NCBI GenBank assembly: GCA_039566865.1
Contig: CM076951.1
Coordinates: forward strand, 18,299,484-18,363,483
Reading direction: 5' to 3'
Length of the DNA stretch: 64,000 bases
Source of the DNA: Aurelia coerulea
Taxonomy: Eukaryota; Cnidaria; Scyphozoa; Semaeostomeae; Ulmaridae
Numbering within the stretch: the stretch's first letter is position 1; every line of letters begins with the position of its first letter. A program made the position numbers and the translations under genes. Positions 44,525-54,299 of the stretch are shown piece after piece. The notes beneath the pieces are model-generated. The model did no database searches and was not told the DNA's origin. It was given only the letters and a program-made list of their open reading frames with translations.

Positions 44525-44655
44525 GTCTCATGTGATCCCATAGTGACGTAGCTGATGACAGAGTAGAATTTAAAAATTAAACGAGACTTACCCAGTAAGT
44601 TGAAGTTTGATTGTAATTCTTCTCTGTCATCAGCAGGAACGAAGGGATCACACCC
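44525..44655. repeat. DIRS internal complementary region
   Basis: 44525-44566 is the reverse complement of the left end (CTACTCTGTCATCAGC...), and 44567-44655 is the reverse complement of the right end. Together they template the joined termini during reverse transcription. Conservation of both halves suggests a recent insertion. Confidence 0.9.
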
Positions 44656-44856
44656 TCCCAATATTTGCATTCATTTGGGGTTTATCCCTCCCTGTTGTGA
44701 TCCCTTCAATCCTGCAGTCACTCGCGTTAAAAAATGACTTGCTGCGCCTGCGCGCTCGCTTCTCATGTGATCCCTTCGTTCCTGCTGATGACAGAGAAGA
44801 ATTACAATCAAACTTCAACTTACTGGGTAAGTCTCGTTTAATTTTTAAATTATATT

Positions 44857-46268
44857 ACATTCACAGGGAACAGATATTCTGTTGGACTTCCCTGGAAATT
44901 AGGTCATAAACCATTGCCCTCCAATTACAATGTTTGCTTACTTAGGTTGAAGAGCCAGGTAAAGAAATTGGAGCAGTCCCCAGATATTTTTGAGAAATAT
45001 AATGACATTATTTCCCAGCAGGTTTCAGAAGGAATAACTGAGCAGGTATCAGAGCTTGAACCTGCAGGTAAGATACACTATCTTCCCCATAGAGCCGTCA
45101 TTAGAGAGAATGCAGAGACAACAAAGGTAAGAATTGTGTATGACGGGTTCTCCTCAGGTTTAGAATGAATCCAGTTGCACTTGTAGGAGACACAGAAGGC
45201 ATTTTTGAATATTGGGATACACCCACAGGACCGAGACTGTTTAAGATTTTTATGGCTAAAGGACATCCATGCTAAGGACCCTGAGTTTGTTGTTTATCGC
45301 TTCCTGCGCGTTCTTTTTGGCTGCAACGCCAGCGCGTTCCTCCTCAACTATGTACTTAGACATCACATAAGAAGGTACGAGGAGGAGGACCCTGATTTTG
45401 TTAACACTTTGATAGGGGGATTCTTTGTAGATGACCTTGTGACCGGTTGTGTAGACCCCCAGGAGGCCCTGGCCCTTGATGAGAAGGCCAAAAGAAGAAT
45501 GAAGGAAGGGGGATTCACCCTAAGAAAACGGAAGACAAATGATGGGGAGCTAGCTAAAGAAATAGCCCAGAGAGAGGGATAGAGTGTGAAAAAGAGGCAA
45601 ACACAACAGAGGACCCAACGTATGCTCAGGAAACTCTAGGTGTACAAAGTACTGGAGATGGAAAAGGTAAGGTATTAGGGATTTATTGGGACAATGAGAG
45701 AGATACCCTAGATTTTAATCTTGGCAAGGTAGGTAAAGAAATTGGTAAAACCTCCCAAGCCACCAAGAGAGGGATTTTAAGCACCCTTGCCTCCCTGTTT
45801 GATCCCCATGGACTTTTTAGCCCTGTAGCTGTATCAGCTAAGATTCTTTTTCAGGAACTGTGTTTGAAGAAATTGGGATGGGATGATCCTCTCCCCGAGG
45901 ACAAATATTTTAGGTGGGAGACTTGGCTTAAAGATTTGAAATGCACTAACACAATTTCTATCCCAATGTGTGTTCAGGTAAGATCTTGAGTTGCCAACTG
46001 CATGGTTTTGCAGATGCCGGTAAGAAGGCTTACTGCGCTATGGTATTTTTAGTTTGCGAAGCCACTAAAGGAACCTATACCAAGATTTTGAGTGGTAAGA
46101 CTAGAGTTGCTCCATTAAAGCAACTGACTATTCCCCGCCTAGAACTGTTGTCAGCCAGGGTGCTTGCCACTTTGATGAGCACCATTTTAGAAGCATTAGG
46201 CCCAAACTTTAAGGTTGATGGAATCAAATATTGGCTGGACAGTAAGACTGTTCTTATCCTGAATAGCA
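44857..46268 (+). pseudogene. BEL/Pao RT and RNase H (continuation), frameshifted and 3'-truncated
   Basis: FTGNRYSVGLPWKLGHKPLP, KIHYLPHRAVIRENAETTKV and VRIVYD (44860-45150); FRMNPVALVGD (about 45165); then IGIHPQDRDCLRFLWLKD, LLNYVLRHHI and the catalytic FFVDDLVTG (45205-45582); then VLGIYWDNERDTLDFNLGKV, LASLFDPHGLFSPVAV (45670-45990) and RNase H-like LHGFADAGKKAYCAMVFLV, LTIPRLELLSARVLATLM and YWLDSKTVL (to about 46268). At least three frame changes. Integrase and 3' LTR are missing. Together with 32464-34241 and 39607-39977 this is one BEL/Pao copy. Confidence 0.88.
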
Positions 46269-46365
46269 CGGGATCCAGGTGCAAGTCCCAGTTATCCTGC
46301 TTTTCGTTTACCATTTTCTCTAGGGCCCTAGCAAAAGAATACAATGAATCTGAAATCTGAGTGAC
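46255..46365 (-). pseudogene. Gypsy integrase sliver at the BEL truncation point
   Basis: Minus strand reads SLYSFARALEKMVNEKQDNW then DLHLDPVLF, the C-terminal part of a Ty3/Gypsy integrase core. It begins where BEL sequence ends, so it marks the junction that removed the BEL 3' half. Too short to tell whether it belongs to the integrase gene at 47063-50813. Confidence 0.5.
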
Positions 46366-46459
46366 AGCCTTAAAAACGATAGTCTCTAAGTAATTGATGG
46401 TTATTGATAGATTGGATATTTTATTGGCATTGATAGATAAATGATGATGTACCTATGAA

Positions 46460-47060
46460 CCTTTCCCAAAAAAAATTTATACGGATTTGGTTTACTCTAG
46501 CGATGTGAATTTAGCTTTAAGGATTTGGCTAATCACTCTCAAAATGTTCCTCGATAGTGAACTTGAACACAGATACCTCGTTTATTGGTATTGGTGTTTT
46601 TATAGCTGAAATATAAATCTTGAAAGCTCAAATTTGCCTGCACGTGCAAACTAGAGCTTTGGTCTTTTCGCCTGAGAAAATTTCTGAAGCACATCAATCT
46701 TAAGAACTGAAATTAATGAACTATTAAAAATTTGCCCATTGGGTGACTGGGGGGTGACTTCTGGACAACAAAATAACTCAGCATCTAATATTGCTCGAAG
46801 TTTGAAGGCTATCATTGATTTGCATTCCCGCCTTCAGGATTAGCTTAGGCGAAAAGGCCAACGCTCTCTTTTGCAGGAAGAGGCAAATTTGACCTTCCAA
46901 GATTGATACTGCTATCAACGCACTAATACCAACAAACAAGGTATCTATGTTTAAGTTAACTGTTTAGGAACATCTTTACAGTGATTAGATATTGATTGGA
47001 GCTAAACTCACACCGCTGGAGTCAACCAAATCTGTATACATATTTTTGGGACACCCCATA
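46460..47060. mobile_element. Degenerate copy of the GGGTGTCCC MITE (empty-site copy)
   Basis: Related along its length to 24420-25895 without the piggyBac-type insert (AAATCTTGAAAGC, CCTCGTTTATTGGTATTGG and, at the right end, CAAATCTGTATACAT then TTTTTGGGACACCCC). The left end is eroded (CTTTCCCAAAAAAAATTTAT). At the position of the piggyBac insertion the sequence reads straight through (AAATTTCTGAAGCACA). Confidence 0.8.
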
Positions 47061-47619
47061 CATTATTTCCAAAATAGCATCGAATCACGCCTGGCTTGAA
47101 GTGTAATTTCTATGATATATTGGTTCCAGCGATGGGTCAGAGGGCTTTTTTGCAGAAGATATATGTACATTTTTATGGTTTGGTTTGTTTTTTCGTCTAA
47201 ATCATTCGTCTGTGTATGGTAAGCTGCTGTTTGCTTTTGCTTCACCTCCAAATATTTGCAAAGCTCATTGTTACCCTGTAACTGCAAAATTACATATCAC
47301 TGGTTCTGTCATTCTATAGGTTTTCAAAGAAAGTAAGATTTCCCTGTGAGAGCAGTGAAACTTGCAAATAATTACCATTACCTCGATGTTGTGCGTCCCT
47401 ATCACTGGCCTCGCATGTGTAAGATGTTGTGTGCAATTACTTATGAATGAAGACGGTAAGTTGTAATATCTTGCCAACTCAACCGGATCTTTCATGTCAT
47501 GAAAACTAATATAGAGTGGTGTCACCCATTATGCCCATGTCATCGCAAAGTTCTGAGTTAGATCCAAAAAGAGCAGTTAATGAAAAAACCAAATAGCCAG
47601 ATTATATCACCAACTATAT

Positions 47620-48930
47620 CACCAACCTGGTCCCCTGTTGTTTCTCATCTACATAAATGACCTACCTAATTCATCCAAACTGCTGTCATTTTTTCTGTTT
47701 GCTGACGACACAAATATTTATTTTGAAGGTGATGATCTCACAGGTCTCACAAAAACCATCAACAGAGAACTTAGTAAAGTAAAAACTTGGCTTGACTGTA
47801 GTAAATTGGCACTCAACATTGACAAGACTAACTTTGTTCTTTTTCATTCTCCTTGGAAAAAATTACCTGACATCATCAATCTTAAATTTGGCAAAAAAAG
47901 TATCCAAAGGACCAAATATGTCAAGTTTCTAGGAGTACTGCTGGATGAACATCTCACATGGAAATATCATACTAATGAACTCTCAAAAAAGCTTTCCAGA
48001 TCTTGTGGGATCTTCTTCAAAATAAGGCACTATGTTCCCTTATCAACACTAATCTGCCTCTACAACTCACTTTTTTCCTCCTTCCTCAACTATGGTATCA
48101 CATCCTGGGGTCTTACATATCAATCATATCTACATCCACTTTTCCTACTGCAGAAGAAAATCTTAAGGTGTATAAATTTTCAACCATTCTCAGCTCCATC
48201 AGCTCCTATCTTCCTTTCACTGAAGATACTGAAAGTTGAGGACCTATTACATTTAAATATTCTAACCTTTGTTTATAAATCCATAAATAAGTTATCTCCG
48301 ACTTGCTTTTACAACTACTTCACGCCAAACTCATCCGTTCACAGATTTGGGACGCGTCAAGCAACTAGAGGTGACCTTTTCAAATCTTTTAAAAACACTA
48401 CTGTATATGGTTTGCAAACAATTGAGTACTTTGGTTCCAAACTTTGGAATACTCTCCCTTTATTCATACGTGTTGCTAGTTCTGTTTCAGTCTTTCGATC
48501 ACAACTGAAGACACACTTCATCAACTCTTACTAGACTTAACTTCTCACTCCAGCCATAATTTCTAATGCACATCTGGCTCTGGTTATTGCTTTTACAAAA
48601 ATTTAGTTTCTTTGTTTTTATGGGGGGGGCTCTCTCTCGATTAGTTAACCTATTTAGAGAGCTCCTCCTTAATCAATCAATCTTACATACACATGTAAAG
48701 TTTTTTCTTTGTCGTAATAGTGTTTTCTCTTTAATGTATTGTAAGTATGGTAATATTTGTAAAGTAGCAGTTGTATTGTAATTAGGTTAAGTTTGTTTGT
48801 ATTCATAGTTAGTAGAGTATTCCATTTAGTTTAGTATGGTATCTTTGTGAATTAGTATTTGTATAGTAATTATGTTGAAATGTATGTAGGATTGATTGAT
48901 AAATAAATGAAACTGAACTGAATGAACACT
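47620..48930 (+). pseudogene. LINE RT fragment with C-terminal domain, 5'-truncated
   Basis: Starts inside the RT at GPLLFLIYINDLPNSSKLLS, has the catalytic FFLFADDTNIYFEG, thumb region SKLALNIDKTNFVLFHSP and KFLGVLLDEHLTWKYH, and the usual C-terminal part (LFSSFLNYGITSWGLTYQS, YFGSKLWNTLPLFIR) to TAG at 48534. 3' UTR to about 48930 with a TGAA/CTGAA-type tail. Truncation at the 5' side is the normal LINE outcome. Frame intact over 298 codons. Confidence 0.85.
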
Positions 48931-48990
48931 ACTCTCCGGTAAAAAGTTTTAGTCATAAAAATAGCTTTAATTACTGTTCATTGTTTATCA

Positions 48991-49388
48991 TTTGGTACAT
49001 TAAACCCAAAAATATCAATAAGAATTAACCTAAACTTCGAGTTTTGGCAATTGAAATACATGCTTCGAGTTGCTCTAAATCCTGCCTTATCTCTTGTGCA
49101 TGGATGGATGAGTTTGGCATAGTTTCTAAAATGAAAATAGACTTAATATAATGCTGCGTTTTTTTGGGTTTCAATGATTTTCCAATTCATTTGGTACATT
49201 AAACCCAAAAATATCAATAAGAATTAACCCAAACTTCGAGTTTTGGCAATTGAAATACATGCTTCGAGTTGCTCTAAATCCTGCCTTATCTCTTGTGCAT
49301 GGATGGATGAGTTTGGCATAGTTTCTAAAATGAAAATAGACTTAATATAATGCTGCGTTTTTTTGGGTTTCAATGATTTTCCAAGTCT
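48991..49388. repeat. Two-copy tandem duplication, 199-bp period
   Basis: Copies start TTTGGTACATTAAACCC at 48991 and 49190 and differ by one visible substitution (AACCTAAAC versus AACCCAAAC). Near-identity indicates a recent duplication or an assembly duplication. Confidence 0.9.
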
Positions 49389-49392
49389 GTAA

Positions 49393-50121
49393 AGCCCTGT
49401 TCACACGGCACAAACTAACCCGGGGCGAACCTGGGTTAAACTAACCCTGGTTCAACCCGTGTCTGTTCACACGAAAAGATCCTCAAAATGTGTGTGAACG
49501 CAAAAATGGGGCGAACCTGGGTTAGTTTTATTCCCGCATGCACAGTTGGTAAGATAACAAAGCAAGAATTTGAGAAAATGGCGGACAGAAACCAAGATGA
49601 CAATGCTTTGTGCATGCTTATGTTTTGCCGGCAGATATTTGTTTTAAAATGTATGGTTTTGGCATCGCATGTGTTTATGAAGAGGCGAGCTTTAACACGA
49701 AAAAGGCGGCTAGAAAAGAATCGAGTTTCTGCTCGAAATCATATGGCTTCGTATCGCAAGCGTATCATAAAAAAACTTCTTCGTCCTCCCAAGTTGATCC
49801 TCGGTCTATTTTTCCTCAATTCATAGCGTATAGAATGACCAAATGAATATGTATAACAGTTTAGAATGGATAGATATCTGTGATAATAACACAACTTCAG
49901 TGCATGAGATCGAAACTAACCTAGGTTCGCCCCAAGTTTTGCGTTCACACGACATTTTCCAAAACTAACCCAGGTTCGACCCAGGGCGAACCCACCTCCT
50001 GAGGTGGGTTAGTTTAACCCGGGGCGAACCCAGGTTAGTCGCGTTCACACTACAAAAATCTAACCTAGGTTAGTTTAACCCAGGTTCGCCCTGGGTTAGT
50101 TTGTGTCGTGTGAACAGGGCT
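49393..50121. mobile_element. Harbinger-type MITE, TAA-flanked, with a small basic ORF
   Basis: Left end AGCCCTGTTCACACGGCAC at 49393, right end the inverse at 50121; TAA at 49390-49392 and 50122-50124. TIRs extend about 60 bp with repeated GGGGCGAACCTGGGTTA units in both orientations. ORF 49578-49826 (MADRNQDDNALCMLMFCRQI, then a Lys/Arg-rich helix) is 82 residues with no known domain; it may be a relic of the autonomous element's protein start. Confidence 0.85.
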
Positions 50122-51716
50122 TAAGTAAGATTTTAACCCAAATTGGTGCTTTTTTAATAAATGTAGCATTTTGATATTTTGAAGCAATTGGAAACTTCTC
50201 TGGTAAACTGATGGGCATAATGGGCGACAAAAATAGCAATTAGCAGCACTCAGACTTCATAACCTTAAATCTGAATCAGAAGACACTTTGCTTTGGTTTC
50301 ATTGTAGATTTCCTCTCAAGAGACAGGACTTCTGAAAAATCAAAGCATATTTGAAAAATTTCAAACCGCAAGGTGCTGAGCAAACGAAAAAGAAGGAAGG
50401 AATGTAAATAGAATCATGAATTTCGCAATACTTGAAAGAATCAATTAGAGATATGCACAAACCATCTTGTTGGGTTTCAATGCAAATGAACTGAAACTTC
50501 AGTGAAGGTCAAATCATGATAAAACAGATGTCAGCGGAGATTTTCCGCGCAATTGCAATTTTATTACTAGTCGTCAGTCCCCTGAAATTTAATTTCTCTT
50601 GCTAGCCGGCCATAATGGGCGACCGGCCATAATGGGTGACGCTACTCTAGTTATCATATGATTACCTTGATCACAAACTCCCTTCCTTGGTCACTTAAAA
50701 TCTTTGCAGGTGCCCCATGCCTGTAAAATATCTTCGCCAAGCAGCCTGCCACGCATTTTTCTTCTTTTGAGACTGTGATGGCCTGATGGAACAGGTATGA
50801 TGGAATTTTTCAATACATTGTTCCTTACTGCAAATATCAAATGTCGGTAAGGCCGAAAAGTCGGAGATGTCGGAGATGTTGGAGCAATTTCTCAAACTTT
50901 TTCATCTCTGACATTTCGTTTTCTCCCTATATGCTATAAACGAAAAGTTGGAGATGTCAGAGCAGGGATTTTTCTCCCTTAATTCAGTAAATTCTGATTG
51001 TAAAATGCCCTTCTTCTAAGGCAGTTTCCCACGCTTTGTAGCAGTGTTGTTAGAAAACAGCCTCGGAGATTTTCCTCCGACTTTTCGTTTTTCCCCTATA
51101 TGCAAAAAACAAAAAGTCGGAGATGTTGGAGCAGGGATTTTTCTCCCTTTAAATCAGTAAATTCTGATTGTAAAATGCCCTTCTTCTACGGCAGTTTCCC
51201 ACGGTTTGTAGCAGTGTTGTTAGAAAATAGCCTCGGAGATTTTCCTCCGACTTTTCGTTTTTCCCCTATATGCAAAAAACGAAAAGTCGGAGATGTTGGA
51301 ACAGGGATTTTTCTCCCTTTGTATCTGTAAATTCTGATTGTATAATGCCTTTCTTCTAAGGCAGTTTCCCACGGTTTGTAGCAGTGTTGTTAGAAAATAG
51401 CCTCGGAGATTTTCCTCCGACTTTTCGTTTTTCCCCTATATGCAATAAACGAAAAGTCGGAGATGTTGGAGCAGGGATTTTTCTCCCTTAATTCAGTAAA
51501 TTCTTATTTTTAAAATGCCCTTCTTCTAAGGCAGTTTCCCACGGTTTGTAGCAGTGTCGTTCGAAAATAGCCTCTGAGATTTTCCTCCGACTTTTCGTTC
51601 TTCCCCTATATGCTATAAACGAAAAGTCAGAGATGTCGGAGAAGGGATTCTGACTGTAAGATGCCCTTCTTCTAAAGGCAGTTTTTTATGCTCGATTGCA
51701 TTTAAGCTCTAAAGGT

Positions 51717-51770
51717 TGGAAGGAAGGAAGGAAGGAAGGAAGGAAGGAAGGAAGGAAGGAAGGAAGGGGG
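51717..51770 (+). repeat. GGAA microsatellite
   Basis: About twelve copies of GGAA/GAAG in a row inside the foldback element, at its junction with the inserted LINE region. Confidence 0.9.
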
Positions 51771-51849
51771 CTTTGGGAGAGGCTATAAAGAACCCGCAAA
51801 CCCGGACAAAAATTAGAAAGAAACCTGGGAGGAAAAATTTCAAAACCCG

Positions 51850-52650
51850 GAACATATCATATCATATCATATCATTAATATTTAGGCACGAAGTCCTATC
51901 AGCCAATTACAGAGAATTAAAAAAGGAAAAACTACTTAATAAAATAGATGTTTGAAAACCTAATGGGCTGCTCTTCCTAGGGGTCGTGCTTTAATTGCCA
52001 TTGAGGTAGATGAATACGGCAAGTCCCTCACAGCCCCGCAACACCCCCGGAAGACGGTACCCCACAGGCCCACTCCGGTCCAAAACGGACCTGAGTAAGA
52101 CCCATAAAGCACCGTCCCCGAAACATCGCGAGGCCAGGGAGACCAAAACGCACTCACCTACCTCAGCTCCTGAGGATTTGTTTTACTTCTTTTTGAAGCC
52201 GTTCAGAGAGGGTAAGTCTCTATACTTTTGTGGGATCTCGTTCCATGCTGTAGCTCCTGTAAATTGGAAACTCTTTTTGGTAAATTCCAATCGAGGTTTA
52301 GGCAGATGCAGATTTTGGCTAATCCTCGTTGTATAGCTTGAAATCTGGGACCTCCGAGTAAACTTATTTTGCAAATTGTCTGGACAGTTTCCATGAAGGA
52401 TCTTATGTGTCATAACTAACCTGTCGAATATGATCAATTCTTTGACAGGCAACCAGTCACAGATCCATCCATCCTTGTACTTTGCCTTTTCAATCAGAGT
52501 TGTTGCTCTTGACTGTAGTTTCTGGAGAGTGCTTATCTTGGTATCTGAGATGCACCCCCATATTATGTCACCATACCTAAGATGACTCTCGATCAATGCT
52601 CGGTAAACTGCAGCTAGCTTTGACTGGGGAAGGATATCTTGCACCACTTC
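51850..52650 (-). pseudogene. LINE RT C-terminal tail with 3' UTR and TGATA microsatellite tail
   Basis: Minus-strand frame 52647-52183 reads PQSKLAAVYRALIESHLRYG, IIWGCISDTKISTLQKLQSR and GATAWNEIPQKYRDLPSLNG, the conserved C-terminal part of CR1-type RT proteins. A GC-richer 3' UTR follows and ends at 51855-51875 in TATCA repeats (TGATA on the LINE strand). 5'-truncated. It sits between the inverted arms of the foldback element, so it inserted after or was captured by it. Confidence 0.85.
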
Positions 52651-53502
52651 TGAACAAAAAGTTCCGATTTTCGTCAGTAATCTTACTGTAATCTTCGATG
52701 ATTATATCATACATTTCGTTTTAACGCTGTACATCGTATATAAATATACAGAAGGACACTGGGAAACTGCCGGGAAACTGCCTCAGAAGAAAAGCATTAT
52801 ACAATCAGAATTTACTGATTTAAAGGGAGAAAGATCCCTGCTCCAACATCTCTGACTTTTCGTTTATAGCAAATGGGGGAAAAACGAAAAGTCGGAGGAA
52901 AATCTCCGAGGCTATTTTCGAACGACACTGCTACGAAGCTTTGGAAACTGCCTACGAAAAAGGCATTTTACAATCAGAATTTACTGATTTAAAGGGAGAA
53001 AAATCCCTGCTCCAACATCTCCGACTTTTCGTTTTTTGCATATAGGGGAAAAACGAAAAGTCGGAGGAAAATATCCGAGGCTATTTTCTAACAACACTGC
53101 TACAAACCGTGGGAAACTGCCGTAGAAGAAGGACATTTTACAATCAGAATGTACAGATATAAAGGGAGAAAAATCCCTGCTCCAACATCTCCGACTTTTC
53201 GTTTTTTGCATATAGGGGAAAAACGAAAAGTCGGAGGAAAATCTCCGAGGCTATTTTCTAACAACACTGCTATAAACCGTGGGAAACTGCCTTAGAAGAA
53301 GGGCATTTTACAATCAGAATTTACTGAATTAAGGGAGAAATATCCCTGCTCCGACATCTCCAACTTTTCGTTTATAGCATATAGGGAAAAAACGAAAAGT
53401 CAGAGATGAAAAAGTTTGAGAAATTGCTCCAACATCTCCGACATCTCCGACATCTCCGACTTTTCGGCCTTACCATCAAATGTCCATGGTTCCAGCGATG
53501 GG

Positions 53503-53858
53503 TCAGAGGGCTATTTTGCAGACGATAGCTGCAGGGTAGCGTGCTCTTGTAATTCGCATGGTTTGAACGCTGCCGAAGCCTTCATCAGACAGCTCTTTCA
53601 CTGCTGTTCTAAATTCTGGGTCTGCAATTGACCTCAGTTGGCGTGGTGCACTCTGTTTGAAGGCCCTATAATTGAGGCATGGGCCGGGGAACAGGAGGCA
53701 AGCCAGCTTCAATTCTGTGATAGTTGGCTGCAACTTGTGCTCTTCCATCATAGCACTGCCAAGTGAGCGGATAAACTGGAAGGAGAAGTGGATATGTTCA
53801 GTTTACATGATATTTCGAGACACATGATGTTGACAATTTACAGAGAACGTCAATATTG
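53503..53858 (-). CDS. Second copy of the MMEEHKLQP protein and repeat
   Basis: ATG at 53751: MMEEHKLQPTITELKLACL, SAPRQLRSIADPEFRTAVKE and LSDEGFGSVQTMRITRARY, then a stop at 53503. Compared with 5837-6220 the frame is kept over 80 codons while third positions vary. The surrounding repeat ends at 53858 with GAGAACGTCAATATT as at 6327. Reading on, and ignoring the foldback element, the minus strand leads into the integrase-like exon at 50813. Confidence 0.5.
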
Positions 53859-53936
53859 ATATCCAAAGGATAATGTGGACTGGGTGTTGTGAATGTAAAG
53901 AGTCTGTTATGAGTTTAATACTGTATGAGTGCTAGT

Positions 53937-54095
53937 ATGATTACATTTGTTGGTAGTATAGTTATCCCTCAGTTAAAGGAGGCGAGTGAAAGGCAGAATG
54001 GGGATATGTACTATAATGACCCCAGGATCTTCCATACCAAAGGGGGCAGTATGATGCTGTCAAAAAGGGAATTAGGTATATCCCGAATATTTTAG
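53937..54095 (+). CDS. Small ORF (52 aa), unrecognised, start of a degraded coding stretch
   Basis: ATG 53937 to TAG 54095. Hydrophobic start (MITFVGSIVIPQ), then LKEASERQNGDMYYNDPRIF and KGGSMMLSKRELGISRIF. Composition looks coding. No domain known. Confidence 0.35.
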   Translation: MITFVGSIVIPQLKEASERQNGDMYYNDPRIFHTKGGSMMLSKRELGISRIF

Positions 54096-54299
54096 TGAAG
54101 GGAGGGTAGGACTACCATGGCTATAGTTGGAGGGTTGCATGGTTTCGTAAACCGTTCTTGCAGAAAAGTCGTACTATTTGAATTATGAATAGAAATAATT
54201 ATATATGAGGGACTGAGATAGCCTGAAGTAGTAGTGCATTCTTAGAAAAGCGCCTTGATGATCCATTGGCAATACAATACTGTAGAGGGTGACCACCCC

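Larger units (their letters stand above)
39978..44851 (+). mobile_element. DIRS-type tyrosine-recombinase retrotransposon, structurally complete
   Basis: Left terminal repeat begins CTACTCTGTCATCAGCTACG; right terminal repeat (about 44716-44851) is its inverted relative and ends TCTCGTTTAATTTTTAAATT. An internal complementary region at 44525-44655 contains, head to head, the complements of the left end and the right end, exactly as in DIRS elements that close through a circular intermediate. Contains Gag, RT/RNase H and tyrosine recombinase. No target duplication is seen, as expected. It interrupts BEL Pol between GTCCTTGATT and ATATTACATTC. Confidence 0.93.
47514..50647. mobile_element. TA-flanked TIR element (about 3.1 kb) carrying other TEs
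   Basis: Left end GAGTGGTGTCACCCATTATG (47514 on), right end inverted GAGTAGCGTCACCCATTATG (50647 inward); TA at both flanks (47512-47513, 50648-50649). Extra CATAATGGGCGAC copies lie at about 50217 and 50610. No transposase of its own is visible; the interior is filled by a LINE fragment, a 199-bp tandem duplication and a Harbinger MITE. Superfamily is open (Tc1/mariner/pogo-like by TA). Confidence 0.7.
47063..50813 (-). pseudogene. Gypsy-integrase-derived gene with a spliceosomal intron, interrupted
   Basis: Exon 50813-50666: YLFHQAITVSKEEKCVAGCL, AKIFYRHGAPAKILSDQGRE then FVIK, including the second catalytic Asp (SDQGREF) of a Ty3/Gypsy integrase, ending at donor AAG|GTAATC. Exon 47275-47063, after acceptor TTTGCAGTTACAG, in phase: NNELCKYLEVKQKQTAAYH then TQTNDLDEKTNQTIK, ending in stop 47063. 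The intron now holds the TIR element at 47514-50647. A spliceosomal intron in an integrase reading frame points to a host (domesticated) gene family rather than a retrotransposon copy. The third catalytic Glu aligns near NDLDE. Upstream, the ORF at 53503-53751 may be its first exon. Confidence 0.6.
50846..53474. mobile_element. Mutator-like foldback element with 10-bp target duplication and tandem-repeat TIRs
   Basis: GGTAAGGCCGAAAAGTCGGA starts at 50846; the inverse ends at 53474. ATCAAATGTC is perfectly duplicated at 50836-50845 and 53475-53484, and the uninterrupted target can be seen at the related repeat near 5940. Each arm is a tandem array of units of about 170 bp (CGAAAAGTCGGAGATGTTGG ... 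CCTCGGAGATTTTCCTCCGA), five to six on the left and four on the right, inverted. 9-11-bp duplications and long TIRs are the hallmark of Mutator-like elements. The centre carries a GGAA microsatellite and a LINE tail, not a transposase. Confidence 0.88.
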
